Assembly: GCA_964034945.1 (NCBI GenBank) | Contig: OZ035961.1 | Span: forward strand, 46,488,184-46,552,183 | DNA: 64,000 nt | Origin: Chrysopilus asiliformis | Taxonomy: Eukaryota; Arthropoda; Insecta; Diptera; Rhagionidae | Reading direction: 5' to 3' | Shown here: positions 32,504-42,334 of the stretch, one piece after another | Layout of the letters: each line of letters starts with the position of its first letter | Position numbering within the stretch: position 1 is the first letter of the stretch | Program-made: the position numbers and the translations under genes | Notes under the pieces: generated by a model | What the model saw: the letters and a program-made list of their open reading frames with translations, nothing else | Database searches by the model: none | Told to the model about the DNA's origin: nothing

Positions 32504-32870
32504 ATGAGTTCGTTTACAATATCGAAAAACTCGATGGGGAAAACTTTAGCGCGTGGTGTATTCAGATGAGAAGCGTTCTCATTCATTGTGATCTGTGGCG
32601 AGAAGGTTTTCGAAAGCGACGCAACAACGGAAGAGGTTGCCTCGTGGAACGCGGCTGACCGAAAGGCTTTGGCTACCATCTCGCTGTGCATCAAGGCGTC
32701 TGAGTTATTGCACACTAAGCACTGAAAAACCACAAAGGAGGCATGGAAAAAGTTTAGCGAAATTCACTACCCAAAGGGACCCCCGCGGAAGGTTTCGCTT
32801 TTTAAGCAATTGGATCAATTCAAGATAAAAAGAGGTCAAGGAATGTCGGACTAACTAAATGTATTTGGTG
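32504..32870 (+). pseudogene. gag: Copia gag
   Basis: In shifting frames the sequence reads KLDGENFSAWCIQMRSVLIHCDLW, then ATTEEVASWNAADRKALATI, SLCIKASELLHTKH, TTKEAWKKFSEIHYPKGPPRK and SLFKQLDQFKIKRGQGMSD. This is the copia gag capsid family (UBN2 type). There are at least two frameshifts and a stop after HTKH; the zinc knuckle is missing. Confidence 0.75.
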
Positions 32871-33477
32871 ACATTTGGTGACAAACACAAGAATTGTGCC
32901 TGCACACATGTGTTGCGATAAAGCTCTGTTTGCCGAACTTCAAACCAACGAAAGCCAACGGATACAACTAGCAAGTGATTCTGTGTGTATGTCACAAGGT
33001 TTAGGAACTGTTGTAATGGAAACATCTACAAGCACAATTACTTTTATAAGTGTACTAGCCATATCTCAAAGGTAATTATATGTCCGTTGGAAAAATTATC
33101 CAAAAGGAATATTCGGTAAACTGTTTATTGTAAAACTCGATGCAAGTGAACAAATAAACTGTGTTTCGAATAGTGATTCGTCGGTTATGTGGCACGAACG
33201 ATATGGCCATTTAAATTTAAAACAGATTAAAAAATGGTCGTCGGTCTCGATGCGAAAAATATTCCCTCGAAATTTGAACGCATTGTGTACGCAAAGGGAA
33301 AAATATCCGTCAAACCGTTTCCGAGCCGATCGAACAGCCATAGTGAAAGTGTTTTGGACGTGATATACACGGATGTTTGCGGTCCGTTTCGCATAACGTC
33401 AATGGAGGCTAGTTATTTCGGGACTTTCATAGACGACAAATCGTGAAGAATTTTTGTCTATTTTTTAAAAACGAGAG
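32871..33477 (+). pseudogene. pol: Copia protease tail and integrase N-terminal region
   Basis: From 32915, CCDKALFAELQTNESQRIQLASD..GLGTVVMETS resembles the region after the copia protease. From 33135, MWHERYGHLNLKQIKKW is the pre-integrase zinc-binding motif. The frame 33234-33446 then gives VLDVIYTDVCGPFRITSMEASYFGTFIDDKS, the start of the catalytic core with its first Asp. Several frame changes occur, and the second half of integrase and the reverse transcriptase are deleted. Confidence 0.8.
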
Positions 33478-34040
33478 ATGAAATTTTCATATTTGAGCGT
33501 TCTGGAGAAGTACAGCATGGTAGATTGCAAACTAGTTTACACACCGTTAGATCCGAGTTGCATTCTCGAAAAATGCAAAGATCCAAATTGTCAAAAGAGA
33601 GATATCATTGCGTATCAATCTCTAGTTGGGTCACTCATGTACACCGCAATATCGACTAGGCCAGATATTATGCATGCAGTGAGCAAGCTGTCCCAATTTC
33701 ATTCTGATCCTCTTTCACAACATTTCGCAGCGGCCAAATACTTGTTGAGGTGCTGAGCATATACGTCAGAAGCCCAGCTGTTTTTTTCGAGGGACGAAAA
33801 TCCCCTTTTTTTCTTGTTTTTCTTCTTGCTGAAGGTTCCGTGTCCTGGCAGTCTCAAAAACAACCAACGGTAGCAGTACGGATGCAGAATACATGGTCAT
33901 TACTCAAGCTGCAAAGAAAGCAGTCTATTTACGGAATTTGATGACTCAACTAGGTTTTTTTCCTAATTTATAAAGGACACAATCAGCATCACCCAGGGAC
34001 CACAGGAGGACCAAACACATCGATATCCGCCACCATTATA
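33478..34040 (+). pseudogene. pol: Copia reverse transcriptase end and RNase H
   Basis: The frame 33478-33756 reads YSMVDCKLVYTPLDPSC, YQSLVGSLMYTAISTRPDIMHAVSKLSQF and HFAAAKYLLRC, the hallmark end of copia polymerase. After a shift, GSVSWQSQKQPTVA and STDAEYMVITQAAKKAVYLRNLMTQLG give the RNase H part, then HIDIRHHYI at about 34018-34044, where a hAT inserts. The protein resumes at 35731. Confidence 0.85.
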
Positions 34041-34048
34041 TTCTAGAG

Positions 34049-35722
34049 CAGTGGTTCCCAAACTATTTTGGCCCACGGACCCCTTTTCATAGTCAAAACT
34101 TGCCCACGGACCCCTTTTCATAGTCAAAACTTGCCCACGGACCCTGGGTGAAAAACTACATAAATGCATAATAGAAAAATTACAAATTTAACTTTAATGT
34201 CTTGAATGGTAAATGATGATGTAAAAATAAAATATAAATAAAACATTTTCTTGAAGAAGTGTTTATTGAATCTCCGCCGAAGACGCGGCATTTTATATTC
34301 GCGGCTCGTTTGCCAACGTTCCTGTATGTTCGGTCGAGGTCTCTAACGTTCTCGTGTGCAGATCTCAAACATTCTCGAAGCGTTCACGCCAGATCTCGAA
34401 TAGGGATGCAACATCGTTCATAAAACCTCGATATATCGAAAATCGACGTTTTTTTTAAGGCGACATCGATGTCAAAAAACATCGTCCTGAAAACATTGTT
34501 TTTCCGATGTTTTGAAAAAGTTAAATTTAATAAATAATTTAGCCACCTGGCGGATGCTCTACTGTGGGTGGAGTGCACTCAGGTAGAATTAACACGGTTT
34601 TAATTCTTCTTATAAGTTGAACCACCAAAAACCCATTAGTTTTCGAGATATTCGCAAAAAAAATAATTTTTTTGAAATACCTGCATATCTTTATAACGGA
34701 GTTCTAGTAAAAGACATAAATGTAGCAAATTTTATTGTCTGCAAGTTTTGTAATACATAAGACTACTGGAAAATGGTTAGTTTCGGAATAAATCGCAAAA
34801 AACCGCATAGTTTTTAAAAAGCCGCCGTTTTGGTTACTTCCGGTTAACGGATTTCCACATCAGGACCAAACTTCTCTGTAAAATTTCATGGCTAGCTCTG
34901 GTATTTTTTGTGAAATCTTGTAGAAAGATGGAACCGAAAATTGATACCAAAGAAAATTTAAACAAATCTTTGAGTGGCTATATTAAATCTATCTAAAAAC
35001 TAGTCCCTCTAGTCCTAAAATTAGTTTCTCTACTAATTTTATAAAGAGTAGTGTTCTAACATCGTAGATAACAACATCGATACCTCGATATATCGGTCTG
35101 TTCAACATCGAGGTTAAAACTCGATATTTTTCAACGTTGGCATCCCTAATCTCGAATGTCCTTGCAACTTCTTACCCGTGGACCGTTACAATATCAAAAA
35201 TTTTATTTGCAACAAACCACTGTTAATTATAATAAAAATTGAATGCTGCAATGTAACGCTCTCTTGAATTAATTATTTGAGATGTGAGGATAAAATTTCA
35301 TGTAAATGTCACATATTGTGTAGGTACTCATTTTGTACCAATTAATTCACAACAGAATATAATAATACAGTAATGTACAGTAATTCCAAACATTCGCGGA
35401 TTTGGTTATTCGCAGAAGTAAACAAATTAAACAAAAATATAAAATAGTAAGCTATAACTTTTAGGGTGCATTATATTAAATAATAAAACCCAATATGTCT
35501 AACTATAAATATTTTAATTAGGACGTAAAATTTATTCATTGTTATTTATTTTAACTTCCATATTAATAAAAATGTGTCACAATTTTTTTATTTCATATTA
35601 AACCTTGCGCGGACCCCCTGACGTTGTTCAGGGACCCCCAAATCAATTTTAATTTTCCACGGACCCCCTGAATGATCCCGGGGACCCCTGGGGGTCCGTA
35701 GGGACCACTTTGGGAACCACTG
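34049..35722. mobile_element. Non-autonomous hAT element, 1674 bp
   Basis: Ends CAGTGGTTCCCAAA and its inverse are flanked by exact 8-bp duplications TTCTAGAG (34041-34048, 35723-35730). Near the left end a unit of about 31 bp (CCCACGGACCCCTTTTCATA...) is repeated, and the right end is rich in GGACCCCCTG wording. There is no transposase. It contains a second hAT at 34401-35148. Excision restores the copia RNase H frame. Confidence 0.9.
34401..35148. mobile_element. Second hAT-type MITE nested in the first, 748 bp
   Basis: Ends TAGGGATGCAAC and the inverse of TAGGGATGCCAAC are flanked by exact 8-bp duplications ATCTCGAA (34393-34400, 35149-35156). Both sub-ends are rich in CGATATATCG and TCGATG wording. 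The centre (34610-34905) is related to the repeat at 27240-27570. There is no coding sequence. Confidence 0.88.
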
Positions 35723-35730
35723 TTCTAGAG

Positions 35731-35830
35731 GTATGCGACCAAGGGTGATTAAACTGAAAATCCTACACAGCGAACAGATGATAGCAGATATCCTGACCAA
35801 AACGCTAGTAAAACGCTAGTTTAAAATTTC
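35731..35830 (+). pseudogene. pol: Copia RNase H end
   Basis: After the hAT the reading continues LEVCDQG, stop, IKLKILHSEQMIADILTKTLV, the conserved last motif of copia polyproteins (ADI.TK.L). The Polinton fragment starts about 40 bases later; no 3' LTR of copia is recognised. Confidence 0.75.
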
Positions 35831-35866
35831 AAAATAAGAAAATAAAGGATTGAAACGTTTATCCTG

Positions 35867-37508
35867 GTGATTCAGGACGAAGGACATTTATCACCAGATG
35901 ATTTTTTAAATCAGTCAAAAAGTCGAATTGTAAGACTTTTAATTGATTCATTGAATAAACATTTAAACTACAAAGCAAACTTCGAACTATTTTGCGAGTA
36001 TGGAAAGTTTCGTAAATCGACTATTGATGGTGAAAATGATGATATGACTATTTCAATAAAATCATTCCAAACAAAAATGAGTAGAATTACTGGAGAACTA
36101 GAAATTCAACAATTTTTTCAGGTTATGACTGCCATTTATTTGTTAAAGCATGGGGTGATTTTCCCGGAAAAGTCGATCTTATCCGATTAAATAAAGAATT
36201 ATATATATCACTAACTAAACGGATTCCACTAAACGATATTGAAGCAGTTGAATCATTTTCTCTAAGATTCTTAGACTATTTTAGATTCATGACGTCTAGT
36301 ATTGAAGCTCTAGCAAACAATTTATCAGCAGAAGATTTTAAAATTGTTAGATCTCATTTTCCCAATGATGAGCTATTTCAATTAATTAAAAAGAGTGGTG
36401 TTTTTCCATACGATTATTTAAATAGTTGGGAGAAACTACGAAACCCCATTACCTCCTCAAAAAGCATTTAGAAAGAAATTTTCCAATACAGAGTGCTCTG
36501 ATCAAGATTTTGCACATGCTAAAATGGATCTAGAACTTTACCTTAACCCTCTAGCCGGAATGCCCGCCTTAAGGCGGGCTTCAAGGAATTCGCTTGTTTA
36601 TAACGGGTAACAATTTTAATCGCCGGAAATCGCCGGAACGTCTTACACTGACTTTTGTAAGTTATCGCTTTGCATGCTGGAAAAAATTTAGCCCTGTACG
36701 TTGTCTTGGTTACGGTCTGTCGCAAGTTGAAAGTCATATTTTAGTGAATTTTTCTCGGAAATATTCCGGTTAGAGGGTTAAAACATATGTATTATTTCTT
36801 GCAGATATATTTCAAAATTTTAGAGGTGTTTGCCTAGAAAAATATTCTTTAGATCTATGTCAATATTATACAGCTCCAGGTCTTTCTTGGGATGCAATGT
36901 TACAATAAACGGATGTTTAATTGGAGTTGTTGCAATATATCAACATGTATAACTTTTTCCAAAAAGGAATTAGAGGAGGTCTAACACAATGTTCCCAAAG
37001 GCAATGTTCCAAAAATAACAAGTACATGAGTGATTATGATCCTAATAAACCACCACAATATTTAGTATATTTAGATGCTAATAATTTATATGGATGGACT
37101 ATGTCTCAACCGTTACCATACGGTAAGTTCAAGTGGGTAGAGAATTTCAATAAAGATGTAGTGTCTATAGAGCTAGACTCAGATATTGGATATGTTTTGG
37201 AAGTAGATCTTAAATACCCAGTTTCACTACATGATGATCATAACGATCTACCCTTTTGTTCACAAAATAAAACAATCACGAAAACTAAGAAATTAATAGC
37301 TGATGTAATGGATAAAGAGCGTTATATTATCCATTATAGGAATTTACAGCAATGTTTAAGAAATGGATTGAAACTAAAAAAAATTCATCGTGTTTTACAG
37401 TTTAAACAGAGTCCGTGGTTGAAACCATATATTGATTTAAATAATTCTCATCGCAACAAGGCAAAAAATGATTTTGATAAGAATTTCTTTAACAATGTGG
37501 TTTATCAC
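35867..37508 (+). pseudogene. Polinton/Maverick DNA polymerase B
   Basis: Sequential pieces fit the protein-primed type B polymerase of Polintons. 35867-36190: N-terminal part. 36289-36470: SSIEALANNLSAEDF and SGVFPYDYLNSWEKL. About 36435-36546 and 36782-36907: LPPQKAFRKKF, AHAKMDLELYL, then TYVLFLADIFQNFRG and YYTAPGLSWDAML. 36921-37508: GIRGGLTQCSQRQ, NKPPQYLVYLDANNLYGWTMSQPLP (polymerase motif A) and NSHRNKAKNDFDKNFFNN (motif B region). It has two or more frameshifts, a piggyBac MITE and a 3' truncation before motif C. Confidence 0.85.
36547..36777. mobile_element. piggyBac-type MITE, 231 bp, in Polinton polymerase
   Basis: Inverted ends CCCTCTAGCCGGAAT and CCCTCTAACCGGAAT are flanked by TTAA on both sides (36543-36546, 36778-36781), the piggyBac signature. 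Near the left end CCCGCCTTAAGGCGGG forms a perfect palindrome. Removing the element and one TTAA makes the polymerase frame continuous across the exonuclease motif. Confidence 0.92.
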
Positions 37509-37799
37509 TAGAACGACCAATGCCGTCAATTTGACGGCTGGGCAATGAAAAATGAAAATTACTTTTTTTCTATGCTTTCTACAGGCCCAATACTTATTGA
37601 CTTTTCATGTTCTGGGGTTTTATTTCCTCTACTGCAAATTTTAGTAACATATATTTATTTTTCGCTATCTATTAACTGATACCTAAAAGGGCCATCGCCG
37701 TCAAATTGACGGTCAGCTTGGTACTTGGGGAAACTTGTTTACTTTTGCATTGTTTTTTGAATAACAGTCTAGCAGTGCTTCAGTTATTTTTGTTTATCT
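37509..37799 (+). mobile_element. Probable 5' end of a piggyBac-like element
   Basis: The Polinton frame breaks at TTTATCACTAGAACGACC. CACTAG-type ends are common in piggyBac-like elements. The segment holds palindromic copies of CCGTCAA..TTGACGG at 37522 and 37696. It continues on the far side of the errantivirus at 52444 with a piggyBac-like transposase. The expected TTAA is not perfect here (TTAT), so the outer boundary is inferred. Confidence 0.5.
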
Positions 37800-38798
37800 T
37801 GTCATAACTGACCACCCATATGACTGTTGTAAATCACTTCATAGGGAATATCCTTTCAAATCTAATGAAATAGGAGATATTCCCTATGAGACAAAGAGCA
37901 ATTAGAAACATTCATAATTCACATGAATTATGAATGTTTCCAAGAAAGTACATTTACGCAACCCGGAAAAGCAACGAGCAATAACCCCGGGGTACGTAAA
38001 TGACAAGCGCATCGAATTAAATTCAATATTGGTCAACATATGTGGGCCACCAAAGTGCAAAGACGCACATTTATTAAATACCAATTCGATGTAGCAAGTA
38101 TTGACCAACATATGTCGGTCACATAAAGTGCAAAGATGCACATAAATTATCCAAACACAATGTGCGCTTGGAATTGCCCAACGTAAACAAACTGCGAGGT
38201 GGCTCACGTTACCTCGCAATGTGATTTACGCTGTGGCCTAAATAAACAAGTCGCACATGTGCAATGCACTCAAGCCGATGGAAGGTAATGTTGGAAGCCA
38301 ACTGCGACCAATCAACCTCCAAGTGAAAACTTAACGAAGTTTTCGATTGGCTGAGAACAAAATAGACGAGGTGCTTCCAAAAGAAGGGAGTAGCCAATAA
38401 AAGGGCCTTCACGGCCAATAGCAAGGGCAGTTGATAATAAGAGTTGATAATAAGAGTTGATAATAAGAGTTGATAATGAGAGTCGAAGATACGAAATCAA
38501 TCAGTCGGTCGATCAGTCAGTCAAAGGTCAGAAAATAACCTAAGTGTTTTGATTCCGATAAAACTAACTAAAATAAAGTTATGTAAAAGAATATAATAAG
38601 AACGTTAAGTTGAACGAATAAGTGTTTTCATTGCGATAAAGTTAATTAAAGTTTAATTATGTAAAAGAACGTAATAATAATGTTCAGTTAAACGAATAAG
38701 TGTTTTCATTGAGATAAAGAAATAAAAGTAAGATATGTAAAAGAACGTTATAATAAAGTTATGTTAAGAGAATAAGTGTTTCATTTCGCGACATAACA
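37800..38798 (+). repeat. 5' LTR of the errantivirus, 999 bp
   Basis: Contains an inverted pair CATAGGGAATATC/GATATTCCCTATG, a 36-bp near-perfect palindrome at 37905-37940 and TATA-like AATAAAAGG near 38395. The unit GTTGATAATAAGA is present four times near 38430-38480. Three or more copies of a unit of about 78 bp start AAGTGTTTT at about 38542, 38620 and 38698. The LTR minus-strand frames at 37902-38219 and 38209-38500 recur in each LTR copy and are not genes. Confidence 0.95.
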
Positions 38799-38802
38799 AA
38801 TT

Positions 38803-38820
38803 TGGTGGCAGCGGTGGGAT
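38803..38820 (+). promoter_or_regulatory. Primer binding site of the errantivirus (tRNA-Leu)
   Basis: TGGTGGCAGCGGTGGGAT, four bases after the LTR, is the complement of the 3' end of eukaryotic tRNA-Leu with the AAG/TAG anticodon (...ATCCCACCGCTGCCACCA). The match appears complete over 18 bases. Confidence 0.85.
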
Positions 38821-39934
38821 CTGCGTGACCAATTTACGCAAATCCCCTACCAACATCTTGAAAAACTAATAGTGAGAAAATGTGCAAAATTTCTTTTTAA
38901 GTATTAACAATAATGGACGTTGTGGACATTGACATTAACGACGAAATCTTCGAGGCACTAATAGCAATAGGGGACCAGATTAGGCGACAACACAAATAAA
39001 AAAAAAAAAAAAAAAAAAAAAAATTTTTTGTGTGTGAACAATTACTGAATGGAGAGGGTTCCGAGCGACAATGAATTCGATGAAGCCATCCCGGACTGCC
39101 CCTTTCTCGATGTGCTAATCGTGAAAATCAACATAATATTAGATCCGGCCGAGAAAAACAGCAGGAAGAAGAAGGCGAAAGCAACATTTAACAAAGTGCT
39201 CAGGAAAATACAGGGAAAACCAGTGCCGGCAAAACAAAATCGGAAATGAATAATTTGGACCAAACAAGTGGAAAAAAAAAAAAAAAAAAACATCGAGTTA
39301 AATAAGTAAACAATTAACTGAAAAGAATAGAAGTATATAAATAAAATTTAGTACTATAAAACTAGTGCATTATAACAAATTATAACGAAGTATAGTGCGT
39401 GCAACTGCCGAGGCAGTATAAATGGAACGTCGAAACTGGCAGTATAAAATAGAGCGTCGGAAAGAAACAGCAGCAGATACAACAACAGCTACTACAGAAT
39501 CATCAAACACAACGACATCAGCAACAACAACAACAACGGCAACAATAGCTACATCAGGAAAAATGAAGAAAAATGTTATGTAAGTCTAGTAAATAAGCAC
39601 ATAAAAGCATAGGTTATAAGCCTTTACAAGTAAAAAACAAAAAAAAGTAATAATAGAAGAAATTTTTTTTTTGAGAGAGAAATTAATTAAATTAAATTAA
39701 CGTAAACATAGAAATGTTGAAATTAAAATAAATGGGGCTCCCCTTCACAAAAAAAAAAAAAAGTATATTTTTAAAGTAAAAGCAGAAAGAAAAGATAAAT
39801 AATATGTGCAAAGAATTTTAAAAAGAAAATACGTGGAAGTTGTGTCAGTAAACTCATAAGGTTAATTTCTCTCCTTGGTTATTTTTCTTTTATCCGCAAT
39901 CATTCCCCTACGTTCGGGAACCGAGTACGCAATA
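38821..39934 (+). other. Leader of the errantivirus with two short frames
   Basis: The leader is about 1.1 kb long. It contains a 28-codon frame at 38913-38999 (acidic, MDVVDIDINDE...), a poly(A) run of about 25 at 38999-39023, and a 66-codon frame at 39049-39249 (acidic start, basic end). Further A-runs, a CAGCAA-rich part and the leader exon at 39563-39579 follow. The short frames are unrelated to known Gag parts as far as can be seen; they may be relics of an N-terminal Gag region or uORFs. Confidence 0.5.
39563..39579 (+). other. Candidate env leader exon of the errantivirus
   Basis: An ATG followed by four codons with two or three basic residues and two extra bases ends at the donor GTAAGT (39580). 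The env frame begins right after an acceptor, TTTTTACAG, at 49140-49148. The phases match, so splicing would place a basic n-region in front of the hydrophobic start of Env. The joining is inferred, not observed. Confidence 0.65.
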
Positions 39935-41032
39935 ATGCCGGAGACTAACGAGTTACGAATATCTAAGCTGTCTGGTCCGGCCTATGACCTGGTCAAATTC
40001 GAGGAATTTGCCTCATGGACAGACTTAAAAAAAGAATTGGAGGAACAATTTCTAGATCGGCGTGAACCCGCGGACATACAGTCGGAGATATGTAAGCTCC
40101 GACAAGGTCCAAAGGAAGAGGTAAAGGATTTCGTAAGTAGGTCACGAAACCTTTTGGCGCTACTAAATAGTGCCACACGCACAGGGGACGCCGACAACGC
40201 GGTAGGGAAGCTAGAAAATGAAAAACTAGCGATCCGAGCGTTCGAAGACGGAATCCGAAATGATGGGCTCCGCATATTGGCAAAAACGGCTCGAAAGGCC
40301 ACCCTCAAGGAGTTGACAAATTACGTCATAGAGGAAGCCATCAGAATTCGTCCGATAGAGACAAACAGCAAGCCATCCGTCACAAAATGTGAGTTTTGTG
40401 GAAAAAACGGACATGGAATAGATCAGTGTTATCGGAAAAATCAACTCCCAAGTTTCAAGCCTGGAATACAGCAACCGGCAATAAAACGGGAAGTAAATAG
40501 CGTATTCTGTGGGTACTGCAGTCGCCCAAATCACGTTATTCGCGATTGCAGGACTCGCATGAGGGACGAGCAATTCAGGCAGCCACCCTTTCAAGGCAAC
40601 ACGGGGGGCCGAAACCAAAACCCAAATCAAATGCCCTACAGTCAAGCGCCGCAAACCCAGGGATACGAAATAAACCAAAGACCCACTTCGGGGTACCAGG
40701 GAAACAATAACCCGAGTCAGCGACAGGGATTCCCGAATAACAATCAGCGGCAGGGTTACCAGAATAACCAAAGCCAGCGGCAAGGTTATCAAAATAACCA
40801 AAACCAGCGGCAAGGTTATCAAAATAACCAGAACCAGCGACAGGGTATGATAAATAATAACCCGAGTAATAATTTTAATAGAGCTCCAAATCATGGAAGA
40901 AATCCGCACGTCAACATGCTGAACGCAGATGACGACTCGGAAAACTCCAGCGAGCGGGGTGGAATCATCGGAAGCCAGCCCCGCTGGAACCAACTCCGAG
41001 TAGAAGCAGATGTCCATCGCGATTCAGAGTAA
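39935..41032 (+). CDS. gag: Gag of the errantivirus
   Basis: The start chosen is ATG at 39935; the frame extends upstream only through a TTG. About 365 residues: capsid C-terminal-like part (LVKFEEFASWTDLKKELEEQF, KEEVKDFVSRSRNLL), then two CCHC zinc knuckles (CEFCGKNGHGIDQC, CGYCSRPNHVIRDC). After these comes a Gln/Asn/Arg-rich tail with four QRQGYQNNQ-type repeats. The N-terminal half of a usual capsid is not seen, so Gag may be short or its start misplaced. The next frame (pol) overlaps in the -1 frame. Confidence 0.85.
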   Translation: MPETNELRISKLSGPAYDLVKFEEFASWTDLKKELEEQFLDRREPADIQSEICKLRQGPKEEVKDFVSRSRNLLALLNSATRTGDADNAVGKLENEKLAIRAFEDGIRNDGLRILAKTARKATLKELTNYVIEEAIRIRPIETNSKPSVTKCEFCGKNGHGIDQCYRKNQLPSFKPGIQQPAIKREVNSVFCGYCSRPNHVIRDCRTRMRDEQFRQPPFQGNTGGRNQNPNQMPYSQAPQTQGYEINQRPTSGYQGNNNPSQRQGFPNNNQRQGYQNNQSQRQGYQNNQNQRQGYQNNQNQRQGMINNNPSNNFNRAPNHGRNPHVNMLNADDDSENSSERGGIIGSQPRWNQLRVEADVHRDSE

Positions 41033-41040
41033 CCATCCCG

Positions 41041-42334
41041 TTGATGGTTACCAAACGCAGTGTCATTGCCAAGATCCCTTTCGCCTCTACCAAACAAACA
41101 GAGTTAATATGTTTGGTGGATACAGGCGCCGAAATTAGTTTGATGCAAGCAACCGCATTAAAAGACGAGTGTGCTCCACAAACTAACGAACAAATAAAAC
41201 TAACAAGTATATTCGGAAATGACACGGAGACAAAGGGGATTCTAAATGAAACAATTCCAATATCTACGGGAGATTTGGATTTAAAAATTAAACACCCGTT
41301 CCATATTGTGGGACCGGAAGTTCAAATGCACTATGATGCATTAGTGGGAAACGATTTTCTTTTCCGATACAACGGAAAATTAAATTATTTAGAACAAACG
41401 TTGACAATATCAGTGCAACATTTACAGAAAGAGAGACCAGAGTATTCAAATGACGCAGAGGTATTCTCTAATGTAGAAATAGATATTGCAACTAGTCATG
41501 AAAAAGTGCCAAGGAAATCCATTGCCAATACTGAACAATATATAAATAAAAATTTAGTAAGCCCATCAGAGAATGGCAGTATCAATAAAAATGTAGTAAG
41601 ACCATCAGAGAATGGCAGCATAAATAAAAATGTAGTAAGACCATCAGAGAATGGCAGCATAAATAAAAATGTAGTAAGACCATCAGAGAATGGCAGCATA
41701 AATAAAAATGTAGTAAGACCATCAGAGAATGGCAGTATCAATAAAAATGTAGTAAGACCATCAGAAAATGGCAGCATAAATAAAAATGTAGTAAGACCAT
41801 CAGAGAATGGCAGCATAAATAAAAATGTAGTAAGCCCATCAGAGAATGGCAGCATAATTACGCAAAGGCAAATGGAAAAACCTGGTAACCGTAATCAAAT
41901 TAAATTAAATCCAAGAGACATCCTTACAGAAAAGGATCAAGAAATTATGACCGAAGAGGAATACGAACAAAGTCTGAGAACGGACGTTCCCACAAGGTCG
42001 CGAAAGATTATTCTTCCAGCTAGATCCAAGGTGGACACTCAGATTACAACCTCAATAAAAGGTGAAGCCTTATGCACGAAACAGGAAATTATTCCGGGAG
42101 TTTTCGTGGGCGACACTATAGTTCAGGCACGATCACATGCAGGCATTGCGTCGCAAGGTAAGGGAGCCGTTCCCGTTTACACCGTGACAGTGGCAATGTT
42201 GAACCTGAATGATCACGAAGTGACCATGGACGAAGGGGAAGTAAGGCTGAAATTTGAGAACCTTGAGGATTTTAATCACCTGGGAGAAGCGTCAAATCAG
42301 GATCAAATATGCGGGCGTCTACGCACACTCAGAC
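41041..42334 (+). CDS. pol: Pol part 1: protease and repeat linker of the errantivirus
   Basis: The frame is -1 relative to gag and open upstream into the gag end, fitting -1 ribosomal frameshifting. The protease active site is ICLVDTGAEISLM (about residue 25), followed by IKHPFHIVGPEVQMHYDALVGNDFL. Between protease and reverse transcriptase is a 13-residue unit (NKNVVRPSENGSI) repeated about eight times (about 41544-41860). The real reading ends at the BEL insertion (42334) and continues at 46154; the last codons to 42372 are LTR sequence. Confidence 0.9.

Noticed and set aside
37902..38500. Minus-strand frames of 105, 71 and 62 residues, repeated at 51556-52141 and 56176-56403
   Set aside because: They lie inside LTRs and recur only because the LTR recurs; the diverged solo LTR breaks the frame.
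39982..41225. Several minus frames over errantivirus gag
   Set aside because: Shadows of a clear plus-strand gag with zinc knuckles.
41496..41855. 119-residue minus frame of repeated MLPFSDGLTTFLF
   Set aside because: It is the antisense of the 39-bp in-frame pol repeat.
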